A stretch of 64,000 bases of DNA from Brachynemurus nebulosus (lineage: Eukaryota; Arthropoda; Insecta; Neuroptera; Myrmeleontidae): contig JAPWDM010000001.1 in NCBI GenBank assembly GCA_035578155.1, forward strand, positions 85,337,150 to 85,401,149, in the 5' to 3' direction. Positions 36,955 to 49,364 of this stretch are shown here, in pieces. The position numbers and the translations under genes were made by a program. Every line of letters begins with the position of its first letter. Position 1 is the first letter of the stretch. The notes under the pieces were generated by a model that was given only the letters and a program-made list of their open reading frames with translations, searched no databases and was not told the origin of the DNA.

Positions 36955-37459
36955 AGGCCCTCCGCACACGGATCGACTGTTTTGCAACTCGAGTTTCAAA
37001 CCAGTTGAGCATGCAACGGTTTGGCGACCTTTCACGTGTATATAAATGAAGTACCGCACATGACTCGACTGAAACGGAACCGATTTTAAAGCAATTTCCA
37101 ACTGGTCGCATGCGACCGTGTTTGCATAGTCACGAAACAGTTTCAGTCACATGGTTGCATGGTTTGTAAATTTTTAAGTGCTTTTTATGAATATTTTTGA
37201 CATTTTTTAATATTTAAAATGAGTGACCAAGCAATAAACACTGAATTTTTTGAATTTTGATTTTGAATTTTTTTTTTTTTAACAAAAAATTTTTCCAACA
37301 CGGTACTACTCTTTATAAAACTGTAATCTGATTCACAATCAGTCGCGCTCGTGTGCAGACAAACAATATCAATCAATTGCAAACCGGTTGCACATCTAAA
37401 TATTGAGCAACTGATTTGAAACTCGAGTTGCAAAACAGTCGACCCGTGTGCGGAGGGTC
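36955..37459. mobile_element. PIF/Harbinger-like MITE, CTCCGCACACG ends
   Basis: Ends GGCCCTCCGCACACGGATCG and, in complement, GACCCTCCGCACACGGGTCG; the TIR extends through GACTGTTTTGCAACTCGAGT over about 48 bp. TAA lies at both edges and fits a 3-bp TWA duplication. The interior repeats variants of its own terminal words (TTGCA, ACTCGA, CATGCGACC) many times. It has no coding capacity; the two overlapping minus-strand frames of 64-69 codons are readings of these words. Confidence 0.7.
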
Positions 37460-38020
37460 TAATTATTTCGTTTAATTTGTCCGTGACATACAATTTTCTT
37501 TTTGCTAATCGATACAGAATCATCTATTGTTTAACATATTTCAAACTCAACGGAAAAAGTTGAAATTTTCTTTTCGGGTATCCAGCCTTAATCATTTAAA
37601 GAGTTAAATAAATATGATAATTACGCGCCTCCTGTACGTCCTGTACAGTTGATTTTTTCTCTAGGTTGTGCACACTGGTTAAGATTGAATTGACGTTTGT
37701 TGTCAGATGAGAACTGTCATATAGAAATTAAATACCTAATACAAATTTTAGAGAAGAAAAATCTAGGAGAAAAAACTGATTTATTTTTATTCCAAGATTC
37801 TAAATTAACTTTTTAAAATAAAATTAAAATACATAAGAGGTACGCTAGACTAATATAACCAATAATTTTAGACAGTTAACGGTCACAGTGGTCACAGTTA
37901 TAGTAATATCGCATACCTCGTATATGTAATATGCAGTACCTATAAAATTAATGCAAAACTGTAAATCTAATTAAATTACTCCAACGTTTTAAATATAATA
38001 GTAATTTAATCAATATTTTA

Positions 38021-38023
38021 CAG
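38021..38023 (+). promoter_or_regulatory. Splice acceptor before FBXL4 first coding exon
   Basis: ATATTTTACAG ends at 38023, after which an in-frame TGA (38039-38041) precedes the ATG at 38051. This suggests a non-coding 5' exon lies upstream and is spliced here. It is a motif call only. Confidence 0.45.
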
Positions 38024-38050
38024 ATTATTAGAGGAATATGAGTGGTACAA

Positions 38051-38278
38051 ATGGTATACAGAATGGCAGATAATAAAGATTTAAATTTAAATGTTAATGA
38101 AACAATTCATAACATAACAAACGAGAATTTTAAATTTATTCAGCAGTATGTTTGCGAAGTACTTGATTTTAGTTCACAATACGGAAGTGATATTAGTATT
38201 TCATATACTGCTTGTAATATTGTAGGAAAACCAAGTAAATTTCCGAATTATGGCGATTTTCCACAAACGTTTGTTTTA
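38051..38278 (+). CDS. FBXL4: FBXL4 homologue, first coding exon (partial gene)
   Basis: Encodes the N-terminus of an F-box/LRR protein 4 homologue. The core EVLDFSSQYGSDISISYTA, followed by NIVGKPSKFPNYGDFPQTF, matches EVVDFSSHYGSENSMSYT and the following SSGDFTQTAVF of vertebrate FBXL4, the segment leading into the discoidin-like domain. FBXL4 is a mitochondrial outer-membrane F-box protein that restrains mitophagy (BNIP3/NIX turnover). The exon ends in phase 0 after a Leu codon at GTAAGT (38279). Two in-frame ATGs exist: 38051, and 38063 with a better context (AGAATGG). The long mitochondrial leader of the human protein is not seen here. The next exon, expected to start near RTYG-WW, was not found in the remaining 25.7 kb, so the gene is incomplete in this window. 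Confidence 0.85.
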
Positions 38279-38394
38279 GTAAGTAAACGTAAAATTTATC
38301 TTAAAAGCTAATTATGTATAAATATTGAATATACGTTTTATAATTAATTTTATAGTATAATTTATTTTATATGAAATAAACAATTAGGTATACT

Positions 38395-38640
38395 GTTAAG
38401 TATACTGTTAATCTTTTGCCTTAAAAATATAGCTGAACCTTTTTTTATGTGGTGGATAGGGACTGTATAAAAAAATCGCACAAAAAAAGAAATATTTAGA
38501 AACTTCATAAATAGCTATAAAAAGTACAGTTCTGTCTAGATTGTAGAAAACAACTTTTTTATGCAGTGGATTGGGACCGCATGAAAAAAGTTTTATACAA
38601 AATACATGATTCAAAATGTTCAAAACCTTACAATTACCTT
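38395..38640 (-). repeat. Fragment of pogo-like MITE
   Basis: TTTTTTTATGTGGTGGATAG, AAATCGCACAAAAAAAGAAA and TTATGCAGTGGATTGGGACC match the first 220 bp of the element at 55512-56042. The terminal CAGTTGA is degraded to CTGTTAA, and the right half is absent. Confidence 0.6.
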
Positions 38641-38740
38641 AGAAATTGCCTTTTAAGCAAGGTAAAGTATTAATTTACACATATGAGAACATTTCATTTT
38701 ATTTTTATAATATAAAAATTGCGATAAATACATTTATAAA

Positions 38741-39592
<852 letters not shown>

Positions 39593-39840
39593 TATTATTT
39601 CGTAATGAGTTAACATGTTAATGGTCTAATTTTTAAATGACAAAATACCCAATTGATAGACTATTTTCTTAACTAATATATCTAAATACACTTTATACGG
39701 ATTTGTTAACGTCGTACAGCGTGGTGTCTACGTCCATTTAATTAAAGGAACATATTAATAATTTAACAGTTCTAAATGTGGAAAAGGAAGGCTGCTTTAA
39801 TTAGAAAGGAGATGAAGGGAAAAATATGAATATAATAAAC

Positions 39841-40970
39841 TAGCTACGACCCGCGGTTTCACTCGCATAAAATTATCTGAATTATAGGTAAAACTTATAG
39901 GTCAATTTAATAATATATTTCAAAATTGCTCGCCCAATGACTCTAAAATAACTATCTTTCTATTTTATTAGCATGGCTAATTTCCGCACCATAAGAATTT
40001 AGTATAGGTACCATACCAGTAGTTTTAAAATTGTTTCTGTTTAGACCCTTCAAGGCACCAAGGCTCCGGGAAATCATTGTTACTGTCATCTTTCACAGAG
40101 ATCTCAGCAGTACCTACTTGAGTAAAAATTGTCAAATTTCTTCAGCTTTTTAATTTGCGCCTTATTTGGTGTAACTGACGAACAATGTGACCACACGTCC
40201 ATTTAAATTTGATATTCTGAAATTTTGTACAAAATCAGTTCCTTATGTGCTTATGTGCTTCGCTTCGCTCGCTTGACGACTCTAAAGTATTATTCACATT
40301 TTCATATTTTCAAATCATATTCATATTTTTATAGTATATCTATTTTTCATAAAATTTTATCAAAATCAGTCAAGTTATTTAATTAGAGTATAGAGTTGTT
40401 TAATTCGATAGCGCTGGAGGATTCATTCCAACTTCACCTTAATTTCAAATCAGATATTCTGAAATTCTTCGCTAAATTCGTATTTCAATAGCATGTCTAA
40501 TTTTCATACCATGAGATCTTATCGTACATAGTTAGATATTCATAATGACAACTTTAAGATCACTGTAATTTGTGAGACATTTTGAGATCCCAGGGCTCTG
40601 GAGAAAATTTCTAAATTCACATTAATTTATTTCGGAATCTCAATAATATTTGAGAAAAATTTGGATAAGATCCGTCTAATCGTTTATTTGAAAGGGTTTT
40701 TTGGGTCCGCAAAAGCCTACAGGCGAATTTTAGCCTCATGTCCATTTTTTTCAGAATCTTAGTACTATTTAAGAAAATTTTGGCCAAGATCCGTCCAGTC
40801 ATTTATTTTGGGTTTCTTTGGAGAGCCAAAAATTTGGTAACGGTACGTCCAGTCGTTTACTTTAGGCTTTTTTGGGGGTTCTCAGGTTCTACAGGATAAC
40901 TTTAACTTTGATCGTTTTCTTTTTTTTTTGGTTCTTATACCAATTTTACCTATAGGTAGTCTTAGGTATG
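39841..40970 (+). repeat. CTAGCTACGACCCGCGG dispersed repeat
   Basis: Starts CTAGCTACGACCCGCGGTTT and contains at least three degenerate repeats of a phrase like AAATTTTGGCCAAGATCCGTCCAGTC (near 40650, 40775 and 40830). The opening phrase is a familiar one in many arthropod genomes and marks a widespread non-coding repeat. A 3'-part candidate, ending TTTTATATATATAGATA, lies at 50270-50455. No coding region. Confidence 0.6.
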
Positions 40971-40971
40971 T

Positions 40972-41160
40972 TGCAACAAACACTCGAATTAATTCTCGTT
41001 TTAATGAGCATGCGCATAGTTGACTTTACTGTTCCAACTAAGCAGAATTGTAATTCCAGTTTACACACAGTTTGAAATTCTGTGTTCCAACAACTGTTTA
41101 AATCTAATTCTGAACTCACCCGAATTGATTTTTACAATTCTTGCTTCAGAGTAAGTATTT
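40972..41160 (+). repeat. Dispersed MITE-like repeat, partner 29080-29275
   Basis: CAACAAACACTCGAATTAAT and GAGCATGCGCATAGTT match 29080-29275 in opposite orientation over about 190 bp. Confidence 0.7.
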
Positions 41161-41700
41161 CAAATCCTAGATCTGCGCATTAACGAAAATTTAAATTTTA
41201 ACCTTATAATTTAAAAATTTAAATAATAAACAGACAAATTTTAAGTTTGAATTGTTCTGTCAAAAGACAAATTTCAAATTTTTGACTTTATTTAATTGCT
41301 ATAATAGGTATATATTTTTTTTTAAATTAGCAAACAGGTATACTTTAATTATTTATTTTATAAATATTTATATTATTTCAGTAAGTAATAAAGTAAAATA
41401 TGGAGTAAAGTAAAAAAAAAATGGTTCGTACTTTTTATTTAAAATTAAATTAACGTATTTTAAAGTACATAATAATTTTTTAGTGGATATATTATTTGTA
41501 AATATTCTTCATAGTATAGAAGGTATAGAATACATCAAAGAGTATAGGATAGAGCGGAAACTGTCCATAAGAACTAATGTAAAATCGTAGTATACGAGTT
41601 TCAGCGCCTCTACCGAGTAAGGCTTTCACGAAAATCCGAAACCAGGATATTTTCTTATAAATGACTGTGGAATTTATAACAAAATATATATTAATATATA

Positions 41701-42630
41701 TTAACCCTAGAATCATACGTACTCGTCAAAACGACGAACGAACTTCTCTACCTGCTCCAATACTACAACTTGTCGGTACCTGCTTGCTGTGAAACTTCTG
41801 TTATCTAATTTATTTGTTAATATAACACATAAGATGTATAAATTTTGTTTATAGCTATTGTCGTTTTTTTTATACTGAAATAATGTGCGTCAAAAGGACG
41901 ACGATGTATGATTAACCTATATTTTTTTTTAAAGATTTTGTACTCCACATATAAAAGTTTTCCTAATTTTTCTAAAATTTATTAAAGATATGGATGTTAT
42001 AATTAATTTATTCAATGATTATGATAATGTGAAAGATGATTACAGCTGTTTGACTTATAGAGACGACATAATACTGAGGTTTGAATATATTGAATCGAAA
42101 ACTAAAGAATGCGTTTCGAATGACTTAATAAAAGATTAACAATTTATTTTGTGGAAAATATTTTAATTTTTATTATTTTTTGAGATCTTATTCGAAAAAT
42201 TACTAACAAATTTTAGAAAATTTACAAATGTGCCTAATGCGGAAATAACTACATATCTAAGGGAATATTTATGACTGAAAAATTTCACATTCTGTAAAGT
42301 CACACATGTCCACTGACTCATAAAAGTTCATAAATTAATTATTTGAAAGACATGTTTTATGATACAATTGATGTATTTATCTATTTTTTAATTTTTATAG
42401 TGAAAATATGCTTTGATAAAAAGATTAAAAAATTAATAAATATTTATATTAAGAAATTTTTCCAAATCCAATTTTTTAAATATTTTGTTCGCTTTTATTA
42501 TAGTATTGTTATGTAAAAAAATGTTTTTTGCAAATAAACTCTAAAACTCCCCATAAAAAGTCCATTCGTCGAAACGACGCCGATGTATGATTAACTTGAC
42601 TCGTAGACCAATGTATGATTCTAGGGTTAA
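41701..42630. mobile_element. piggyBac-like non-autonomous element (TTAA)
   Basis: A 930 bp element with TTAA at both edges (41701-41704 and 42627-42630) and perfect 14-bp TIRs CCCTAGAATCATAC. TTAA targets and a CCCTAG start are classical for piggyBac. Subterminal repeats consist of CGTC..AACGACG words and ATGTATGATTAAC: near the left at 41727-41742 and 41895-41915, near the right at 42566-42598. A small open frame (41990-42139) lies inside; the transposase core is missing, so it depends on an enzyme supplied elsewhere. Confidence 0.88.
41990..42139 (+). pseudogene. 49-codon ORF inside piggyBac-like element
   Basis: ATG to TAA, 49 residues beginning MDVIINLFNDYDNVKDDYSC, acidic in character. 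piggyBac transposases begin with an acidic, poorly conserved N-terminus, so this could be the start of the ancestral transposase retained after internal deletion. No catalytic Asp block is present. I do not recognise a specific homologue; it may equally be chance. Confidence 0.35.
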
Positions 42631-42999
42631 TAAATGTATATTAATCTTTTTTGTTATAAATTTTGTAATTCAACTACCTTGTCGCCCCCGTAAAAGCCGA
42701 CAAACTTTATAGTTGGTTGCCACAGGCTCAAGATGTCACTAAAAACTAATATTTCAGTTTCTCCTCTATCCCATACTCTTTGGAATACATAACCCAAGTC
42801 TTTAGTAGAGACATCTTTTGAAATCCCTAAGAATTAATATAAACGTTCCTACATATTAAATACCGAACTGAAGTTCTGAATTGAATTTGATTTGACCTTC
42901 AAATGACATTATCAAATTTAAAATACTGGATTCACTCGAATTGGAAATTTTAGTGTTTGTTGTTTCATCATTTTTTTTATACCTGCTACCGTTTTCTCG

Positions 43000-43329
43000 A
43001 AACTACTGAAGACAGTTATCTCGAAAGATAAGTAAAGTCCATATTTCACTTTTAATATCAGGATAACCGAGCCCGGCTCGATGGAAATTTTATCTGAATG
43101 GAATTTGCTGAGAACAGCAATTCTGCCAATGGGATATTTGACAATTTTTTAAAAACCATCTTAGTGTGTTTATTACTTCTTACTAAACTCATAATACACA
43201 TTTTTAAATTATTTTGTACTATATTTTTAATAAAAATCACCGATAAAATTTCAATTTTTAAAAAGATCGCCAAAAGAATACGTTCTGTCTCTTTCAAATC
43301 GTATGACGTCATTGGCTCTAAAACATTAA
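43000..43329. other. Stretch left of composite inverted repeat
   Basis: Contains overlapping open frames of 84-98 codons on both strands (43058-43394) without family signatures or splice context. I judge them chance frames. CCAAGAGCCCGTATGGTATG near 43347 begins the inverted arm. Confidence 0.4.
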
Positions 43330-43690
43330 GTAATAGTAGTATAGACCAAGAGCCCGTATGGTATGAAAATCCCCGTCATCGAACACCCTCATAATTTAAG
43401 TGAATTTAGAAAGTAAATATCCCCAAAAATATAAAAAAGTCGGTCGCCCGTAATTAATCCTGGACAAATTGCCGTAATTAAGCGAATAATCGAAAATACA
43501 TTTTTTGACGTTTTAAATTGTCAAATAATTTCAAAAAATTAATTATTAATAATTTTTTTCATAGTTACAAAAAAAGTAAACAGTTTTTTCCTAGCTACAA
43601 AATAATCTAGTTCAAGACCTCACGACTCTTTGTCTACGTATTTTGTACAAATATACGAAAAAGGAACGTTCCTTCTTTATGGCGGTATAT
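43330..43690. repeat. Left arm of 6.4-kb composite inverted repeat
   Basis: CATCGAACACCCTCATAATT, AAAGTCGGTCGCCCGTAATT, TTTTTTGACGTTTTAAATTG and CACGACTCTTTGTCTA match, in complement, 49365-49725 over about 360 bp. GGGCGACC words lie between the arms as well. It may be the TIR of one large DNA transposon or two separate inverted insertions. Confidence 0.75.
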
Positions 43691-43754
43691 CGCAAATGGT
43701 ATTATAGCGGTATTACCATCATAAAATATGCTAATGAAATTTGTGTGGAATATA

Positions 43755-45060
43755 GGGCCTATTCGTACCGCACCAAGTCAAAGTGTCTTGCTCTTACTTT
43801 TAAGAACATTATACTTGTTTTGAAGAACTTTTGTCTTACTTTGGAGATATTTGTATGTTCCTGTCTCACTTTCCGTGTTCTTGAGAGAAGGGTGAAGGAT
43901 ATGTACGATGTATACCGAACGCTATTACTGACTATAAACTATGTATGCTACAATCATCGTATCATAGAGATGTACACCATAGAACACTAGAAGCCAACTA
44001 ACATCAAAAAAGTGTAATTCGCTTGGAGTCATTTGTAGGCCTGTCACAGCTAAGTCATGTAGTCAGTCGCTGTCCGTCACCGAACACACAGTCCATTATA
44101 TTACATTGTTAGACATTGTTAGTTGAGCAGCACACATTTCTCTCTCTGGTAATACGTGTGGTGTAGTAGTATGTGTAAATACGCACACAGACGCAACCAT
44201 TAAACCAATACCACTGCAAACAGTGTGTATCTACACCAATAGAGTGGGGAGATTTACGTCACAAACTCATTACAAGTGGAACAGAGACATAGACAATCTA
44301 GTTTGACCCCTTGATGTACTCGATATGATTTTACTCACAGACATGTCCCTGTCACTCTCCATTTAGTCCATTATAAAAAAATGGACCGTTTTTTGACGTC
44401 GCTGTAACTAATATACCAGATGGCGTTGATTTACTAGGGGATAAAATTAGTGACGAGACATGAGGTTTAATAGTTCGCTCTTTTTCATCTAAAATAAATT
44501 GGAAATAAATTAAATATTTAAAAAATACTTTAATTCAACCTAGAAAGATTAATTAAATTAAAAAATTTTAATTCTTCGTTAACACAGACCCGGTGACGAT
44601 ACTTTTGTGCTCAATCATATGGTAATTAATTTTGACATCTCTTTGATGAAAAATGCTCACGTGTCCCAACTCTATTTAGTTTACCCCCTATACCATTAGC
44701 GCCACGTAGCAAACGTAGCAAACTGTGACATGAAAAGGTCCGTCCTTGAAAACAAGTGGCAGGGACATGCTCACAGAGTACTAATTTAAATACAAGAGTA
44801 ATATTGTACTAGATTTTAGATAAAATTTCTTGTTAATACAATAATACGTGAAAGTTTTTAAAAAATGTGTTGTTAATTATTTAGAATTTAGCTAATTCAC
44901 TTGAATGAATTTTTTTTAATGAAAATAAGTTGCGTTTTTAATGACAATAGGAATATTCTTATTGGAACGAGAAAAAATTAAAAAATAAAATAACAGAAAA
45001 TTCTCATATAATTTTTATTTGTATAAATTGAATTATATAATTCATTTTATTTATTTATAC

Positions 45061-45094
<34 letters not shown>

Positions 45095-45599
45095 TTTTTT
45101 TATTATAATAAGAATTGTACAGAATTTTGATAAGAATTGAATGTAAAATGTTGAACTGGCAAAAATTTTAATAGGTATAAAGAAATTAGCATTATGAATA
45201 ATACAATTTTGTTCGTCATTGGCCTGGCCTTTATATAAGGTTAAAACTATTCATTAAGAATTTTTTAGTACATCAAACATGTATACGTATTATTGTATTA
45301 ACAAGAAATTTTATCTAAAATCTAGTACAATATTACTCTTGTATTTAAATTAGTACTCTGTGAGTAAAATCATATCGTGTACATCTCTATGATACGATGA
45401 TTGTAGCATACATAGTTTATAGTCAGTAATAGCGTTCGGTATACATCGTACATATCCTTCACCCTTCTCTCAAGAACACGGAAAGTGAGACAGGAACATA
45501 CAAATATCTCCAAAGTAAGACAAAAGTTCTTCAAAACAAGTATAATGTTCTTAAAAGTAAGAGCAAGACACTTTGACTTGGTGCGGTACGAATAGGCCC
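43755..45599. mobile_element. Harbinger-like foldback element, ATA duplications
   Basis: A 1,845 bp element. The ends GGGCCTATTCGTACCGCACC and its exact complement are flanked by ATA (43752-43754 and 45600-45602). The right arm (45282-45599) is continuous. The left arm is cut into three pieces (43755-43985, 44320-44342 and 44773-44852) by two inserts of about 330 and 430 bp, of which the first resembles 28400-28600. The GGGCC start and 3-bp TSD fit PIF/Harbinger. The 115-codon open frame over the left arm is a mirror reading. A (TTA)n run of about 11 units lies at 45058-45093. Confidence 0.75.
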
Positions 45600-45689
45600 A
45601 TAGATAAAAGTAAGTATATATGTATGTAGTTTCACAATATACAAGTCACCAGTACGATACTTTAAAGTAGGTCGCCCGAGTATTTAACC

Positions 45690-46990
45690 GATTCAGTGCC
45701 ATTGGCATGTTAACATGCCAAAGGAAACAAAGAGAGAAATATATGTGACAATAAAAGACAACACTATCTTTTTAAAGTCGTCCGCAATGGATAGTGCAAG
45801 TCATAAATTATCCTGTCAAAATTGCCGAAAAAACGTATCCTCATAAATTTAAGAATTTTGACATTTTTATTTAAACAACATCGAAACTGTTTAGATTGAA
45901 AAATATTGTTTCTCATTTAGTTTTATAAAATTTTATTAGAAGTACACTGAAAATCCACGCTAAGATTACTTTCCTAATAAAAGTTTGTTCCAGGTAAATG
46001 TTAAATTAATGAAATTGATACCTTTGTAATTGTCCACCTTGATTTAAAATGAAGTAATAATAATAAAAAAAATATATATATTGTTAATAATTTAATATTT
46101 TTAAATATTTAGAAACTCATATAAAAGTTGTTTATGATTTATTAAATGTGTTAACATTAATTGGATTTATAGTGTACTAGGACATTGTTTATATTATTGT
46201 TTTTCCCACGATTCGACCAGCAGAGCTATAAAAATATATCTACCTATCACACGCCACACGAGTATACAGGAGTTAATGCAAACATAATATAATATGTAGT
46301 TATACATACATAATATGTATGCGCCTTATAAAGTCAGTGTTATATGGGCGATTCTCCCGTGACGCACGGGACATTTTTGCAACAAAAACATTTTTTCATA
46401 AAAAATGCAATTAATAATAAACAAAACAGAATGTTTATAATACGCAGAAAATGAATTAAAATTTTTTGAGCATTTTCTAATTTTTATCTGCAGTCCAGTA
46501 CTCAAGATATAAGGCATAAACTCACGTGACGCACGGGACATCGTACAAAACGAAGCTTATGTCTTATATTTGGAGTACTGCATTTCAGATATAAATTAAA
46601 ATATGCTCAAAAAATTTTGATCCAGTTGCCCCATGTTATAAACTTTTTGTTTTGTTTGTTATTAATTTCATTTTAAAAAAAAAAAAATGTTTTTGTTGCA
46701 AAAATGTCACGCGAGAATCGCCCATATATTATAATTTGTAAAATTATGAATAGATACGCAAAATATTATGAACGCACACAATGTGGAAATGTGGAATTAT
46801 AAGAATAATAGATAATGGTTTCTTATTTGTTTTACTTAAGTATTTGTAGAATAAATTTTACTGAATGAATATCATAAAATACAAAAACTTACATTGGAAA
46901 TAATATTAAAAAAAATTATTAAATGTTCGAAGTGTTAGTTTAATACTGCCTTTACTATAAAATAATACGAATAATGCTAGGCGTATTTGC
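45690..46990 (-). repeat. Dispersed repeat R, inverted copy
   Basis: Contains, in complement, the R blocks GGCATGTTAACATGCC (45703-45720), ATTGGATTTATAGTGTACTA (46156), TTATAAAGTCAGTGTTATAT (46325) and AGTTTAATACTGCCTTTACT (46936). It is interrupted by the MITE at 46345-46724. Confidence 0.65.
46345..46724. mobile_element. MITE TGGGCGATTCTC, TATA duplications
   Basis: A 380 bp element with ends TGGGCGATTCTC and, in complement, TGGGCGATTCTCGCGTGACA, flanked by TATA on both sides. The inverted subterminal block TTTGCAACAAAAACATTTTT is present in both arms. CGTGACGCACGGGACAT occurs twice (46360 and 46514). TA-type targeting suggests Tc1/mariner-like mobilisation. Confidence 0.8.
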
Positions 46991-47056
46991 GTATCAATTT
47001 TTATCATTTTATGAAATAAGAAAATAAAAATCTTAAAATTAAATAAGTATGCATTT

Positions 47057-47128
47057 TACACTGCTGTAACGAAATAACCACACCATCGGGACCAAAGAGG
47101 AGAAGTGTGGTTATTTCGTTACATCAGT
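47057..47128. repeat. Miniature hairpin CTGTAACGAAATAACCACAC
   Basis: CTGTAACGAAATAACCACAC and its complement (GTGTGGTTATTTCGTTACA) are separated by a 25-bp loop. A related terminus GTTACAGCACTG is at 48244-48256, so 47057-48256 may be the outline of a larger mariner-like element, with the small hairpin a deletion derivative. Confidence 0.7.
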
Positions 47129-47294
47129 GGCGACTTCATTAAAAAATTAAAGCTGCTGTGCATTGCTTAAATATTTACAAAGCATATTATTAAATACTTA
47201 AAATTTTTAATAATTTTCTAATAATATGACAAAATTTTCTTTTTCTGGGATTTTCATAATATGTTTTCTTTTTTTTTTAAATTAAGAAATACCA

Positions 47295-47697
47295 CTCAGA
47301 TAATATTTTATCGGAGCGGTATCGGAACGATATCAGACCTATATCGTTAGTGTGAACACGTTTTTGATTCCACTCCGCTCCGTTTCTCAGCCTTCTCCAT
47401 TTATTTGAAAATTATTGTATTAAGAAAATATGATACAGCACAACAACGCGAACATCTTAACTAATTAACTAATAGACATATTGTATTTTATGATATTATG
47501 TTCTCCTAATACAATAGTGTTTAAAATATGGGGGAAAAAAATTGTATCGGAGCGAAACCGGAACGAGAGCGGCACCATAGTGTGAATAGAGAGCGAGCAG
47601 GTACGAGCACTGTAATGTGAACACAACAAAATTATATCGGAGTGAGACTGGGGCGGGAACGTATCGGTATCGGCACTATAGTGTGAATCGAGCCTAA
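47295..47697. mobile_element. TTCACACTA-type Harbinger-like element, partial
   Basis: The right end, in complement, reads GGCTCGATTCACACTATAGT and is followed by TAA. The sequence is filled with variants of ATCGGAGCG, GTATCGG and TAGTGTGAA in alternating orientation. The left end lacks a clean terminus. A relative is at 56055-56320. Confidence 0.6.
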
Positions 47698-47906
47698 TAA
47701 TATTTTATTTTTTATTTAGACATCTTCGTTACACAAAGAAAGCTATAATTTTGACTAATACATATATATTTTACTAGCTTTATTGTTTTGTATTGATAAT
47801 ACGACAACACTTTTCAAATGGTCAGAAATCATACTTACACATATGTGTTTCTAATATTCTGTTTTAAGAATAAATCATTAGATAAATTAATGTGAATAAT
47901 TTGTGA

Positions 47907-47909
<3 letters not shown>

Positions 47910-47999
<90 letters not shown>
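47910..47999. repeat. (TA)n microsatellite, 45 units
   Basis: An uninterrupted TA array. The flanks do not match the foldback-family blocks. Confidence 0.95.
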
Positions 48000-48002
<3 letters not shown>

Positions 48003-48439
48003 TTTCAAATATGGTTTCTAACAATGTTTACAAAAGATGTAAAAAAAATTATTATTTAATGTATACACACATACATACATATATAGAAATAATGCATCTA
48101 TAAAGTATGCATACATATATACATGAGTATTACATTCGCCACTGGTATGTAACACTAACACACTGAAGAGATAACTCACTATACATGTGAGGGTATCCCC
48201 TCCAAAACATGTTGAGTGTGGTTATTACGTGTGTGCTTATTTCGTTACAGCACTGTATATGATATACATATAAACAATTTTCTGTTTCTTTTTATGTTTA
48301 CACATTCTCTCTTTTACAACATATTTTTATTCGGCAGGGAAAAGATTAATACAGGATCCGATAAGGGCGACCTGTATATTATGAAACTAGACAGTGTTAT
48401 CTATATTCCACATAAATTTCATTCGGATGTTTTATGACA

Positions 48440-48700
48440 GGGCGATTTACTGCCAATACGATACTTTGAAGTAGGTCGCCGCATTATTTAATACAATATT
48501 AGGTAAGGGCGACCTATATATTATGAAACTATACACTTTTATGTATTCGTATATTTCACATAAATTTCATTGTGATGTTTTATGATGGAGATATCGCCAA
48601 TACCATTTGTGATATACCACCAATACCGTCATACCGAAGTATTTAATACAAGATACGGCAGCCTATATATTGTGAAATTATACATATATTTATTTGTGTT
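48440..48700 (-). repeat. GGGCGACC inverted repeat segment
   Basis: In complement, CATCATAAAACATCACAATG and CAAATGGTATTGGCG match 43690-43752 left of the Harbinger-like insertion. GTCGCCCTTACC and GTACGATACTTTAAAGTAGG-type words recur near 45655 and 48465. It extends the composite inverted repeat inward. Confidence 0.6.
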
Positions 48701-48709
48701 CCTTATAAA

Positions 48710-49344
48710 TAGTGTTCGAAATCTTGCGGTGCTGACAGGACCGTACTTATATTTTCAAAACTTAAAACGTTAAAAAATCGGGCTAAATACATTTTTTTTA
48801 AAAAAATTTGAATCGGTATATTCTCTATTAACCATCAGCTGTTAATAAAAATTAGTTTCAAGTTACAAAAAAGCGTTATTTTAAAAAAGTACAAAAATTT
48901 TAACTTTTTTTAAATTAAAATTGTTGAAAATTTGACTGACTGACTGTAACTTAAAACTTGTTAATAAAAAAATAAGCTGTCATTTAAAAAAATATTTTTT
49001 GGAAAACATAATAATGTGTTGTCTCTCTCACATTTTACTGGGAGAAAAAAGACAATTGATACACATAAATCATTCACTGGTTACATCAAAACATACCTTA
49101 ACACAATACATAAAATTAAAATCGGACCAAGCAAGTTGTGACAATAAATGTATACACGCATATCTAAAATATATTCAAAACATATCAATATAAGAGGATA
49201 TTGTCCGTATATAGGCATCCATAATTACCTGTTGTATATATTTAAAATCGCATCAAAATGTTTTATCTAAAATAAATAAACAATTTTTAATACCTTAAAA
49301 AAATAAAGACAATACTGTCAGCACCGCAACCTCTTCGATCACTA
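48710..49344 (+). mobile_element. hAT-type element copy 1, TSD CTTATAAA
   Basis: A 635 bp element with left end TAGTGTTCGAAATCTTGCGG and right end, in complement, TAGTGATCGAAGAGGTTGCGG. It is flanked by exact CTTATAAA at 48702-48709 and 49345-49352. GTGCTGACAG lies inside each end. No transposase is present; the 64-codon frame at 48999-49193 is conserved between copies only because the whole element is. TAGTG ends and an 8-bp TSD identify hAT. Confidence 0.9.
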
Positions 49345-49364
49345 CTTATAAATTTTAATAGGAT

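Noticed and set aside
36902..37523. Minus-strand frames of 64-112 codons
   Set aside because: They run through word-repeat MITE sequence and its flank; residue content reflects the repeated CTCGAGT/TTGCA words.
38024..38090. Alternate frame LLEEYEWYKWYTEWQIIK across the FBXL4 exon start
   Set aside because: It stops after about 19 codons, while the FBXL4 frame continues with clear homology; no second gene is needed.
43643..43990. 115-codon frame on the + strand
   Set aside because: It covers the left arm of the 43755-45599 foldback, and the mirrored arm does not preserve the frame. No family signature.
45058..45093. (TTA)n run as a possible LINE tail
   Set aside because: No reverse-transcriptase remnant adjoins it; it is recorded only as a microsatellite within the 43755-45599 element.
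48999..49193. 64-codon frame MENIIMCCLSHILL conserved at 52764-52958
   Set aside because: Conservation is at the DNA level across the whole hAT element; copy 2 (51956-52604) breaks the frame, and no domain is visible.
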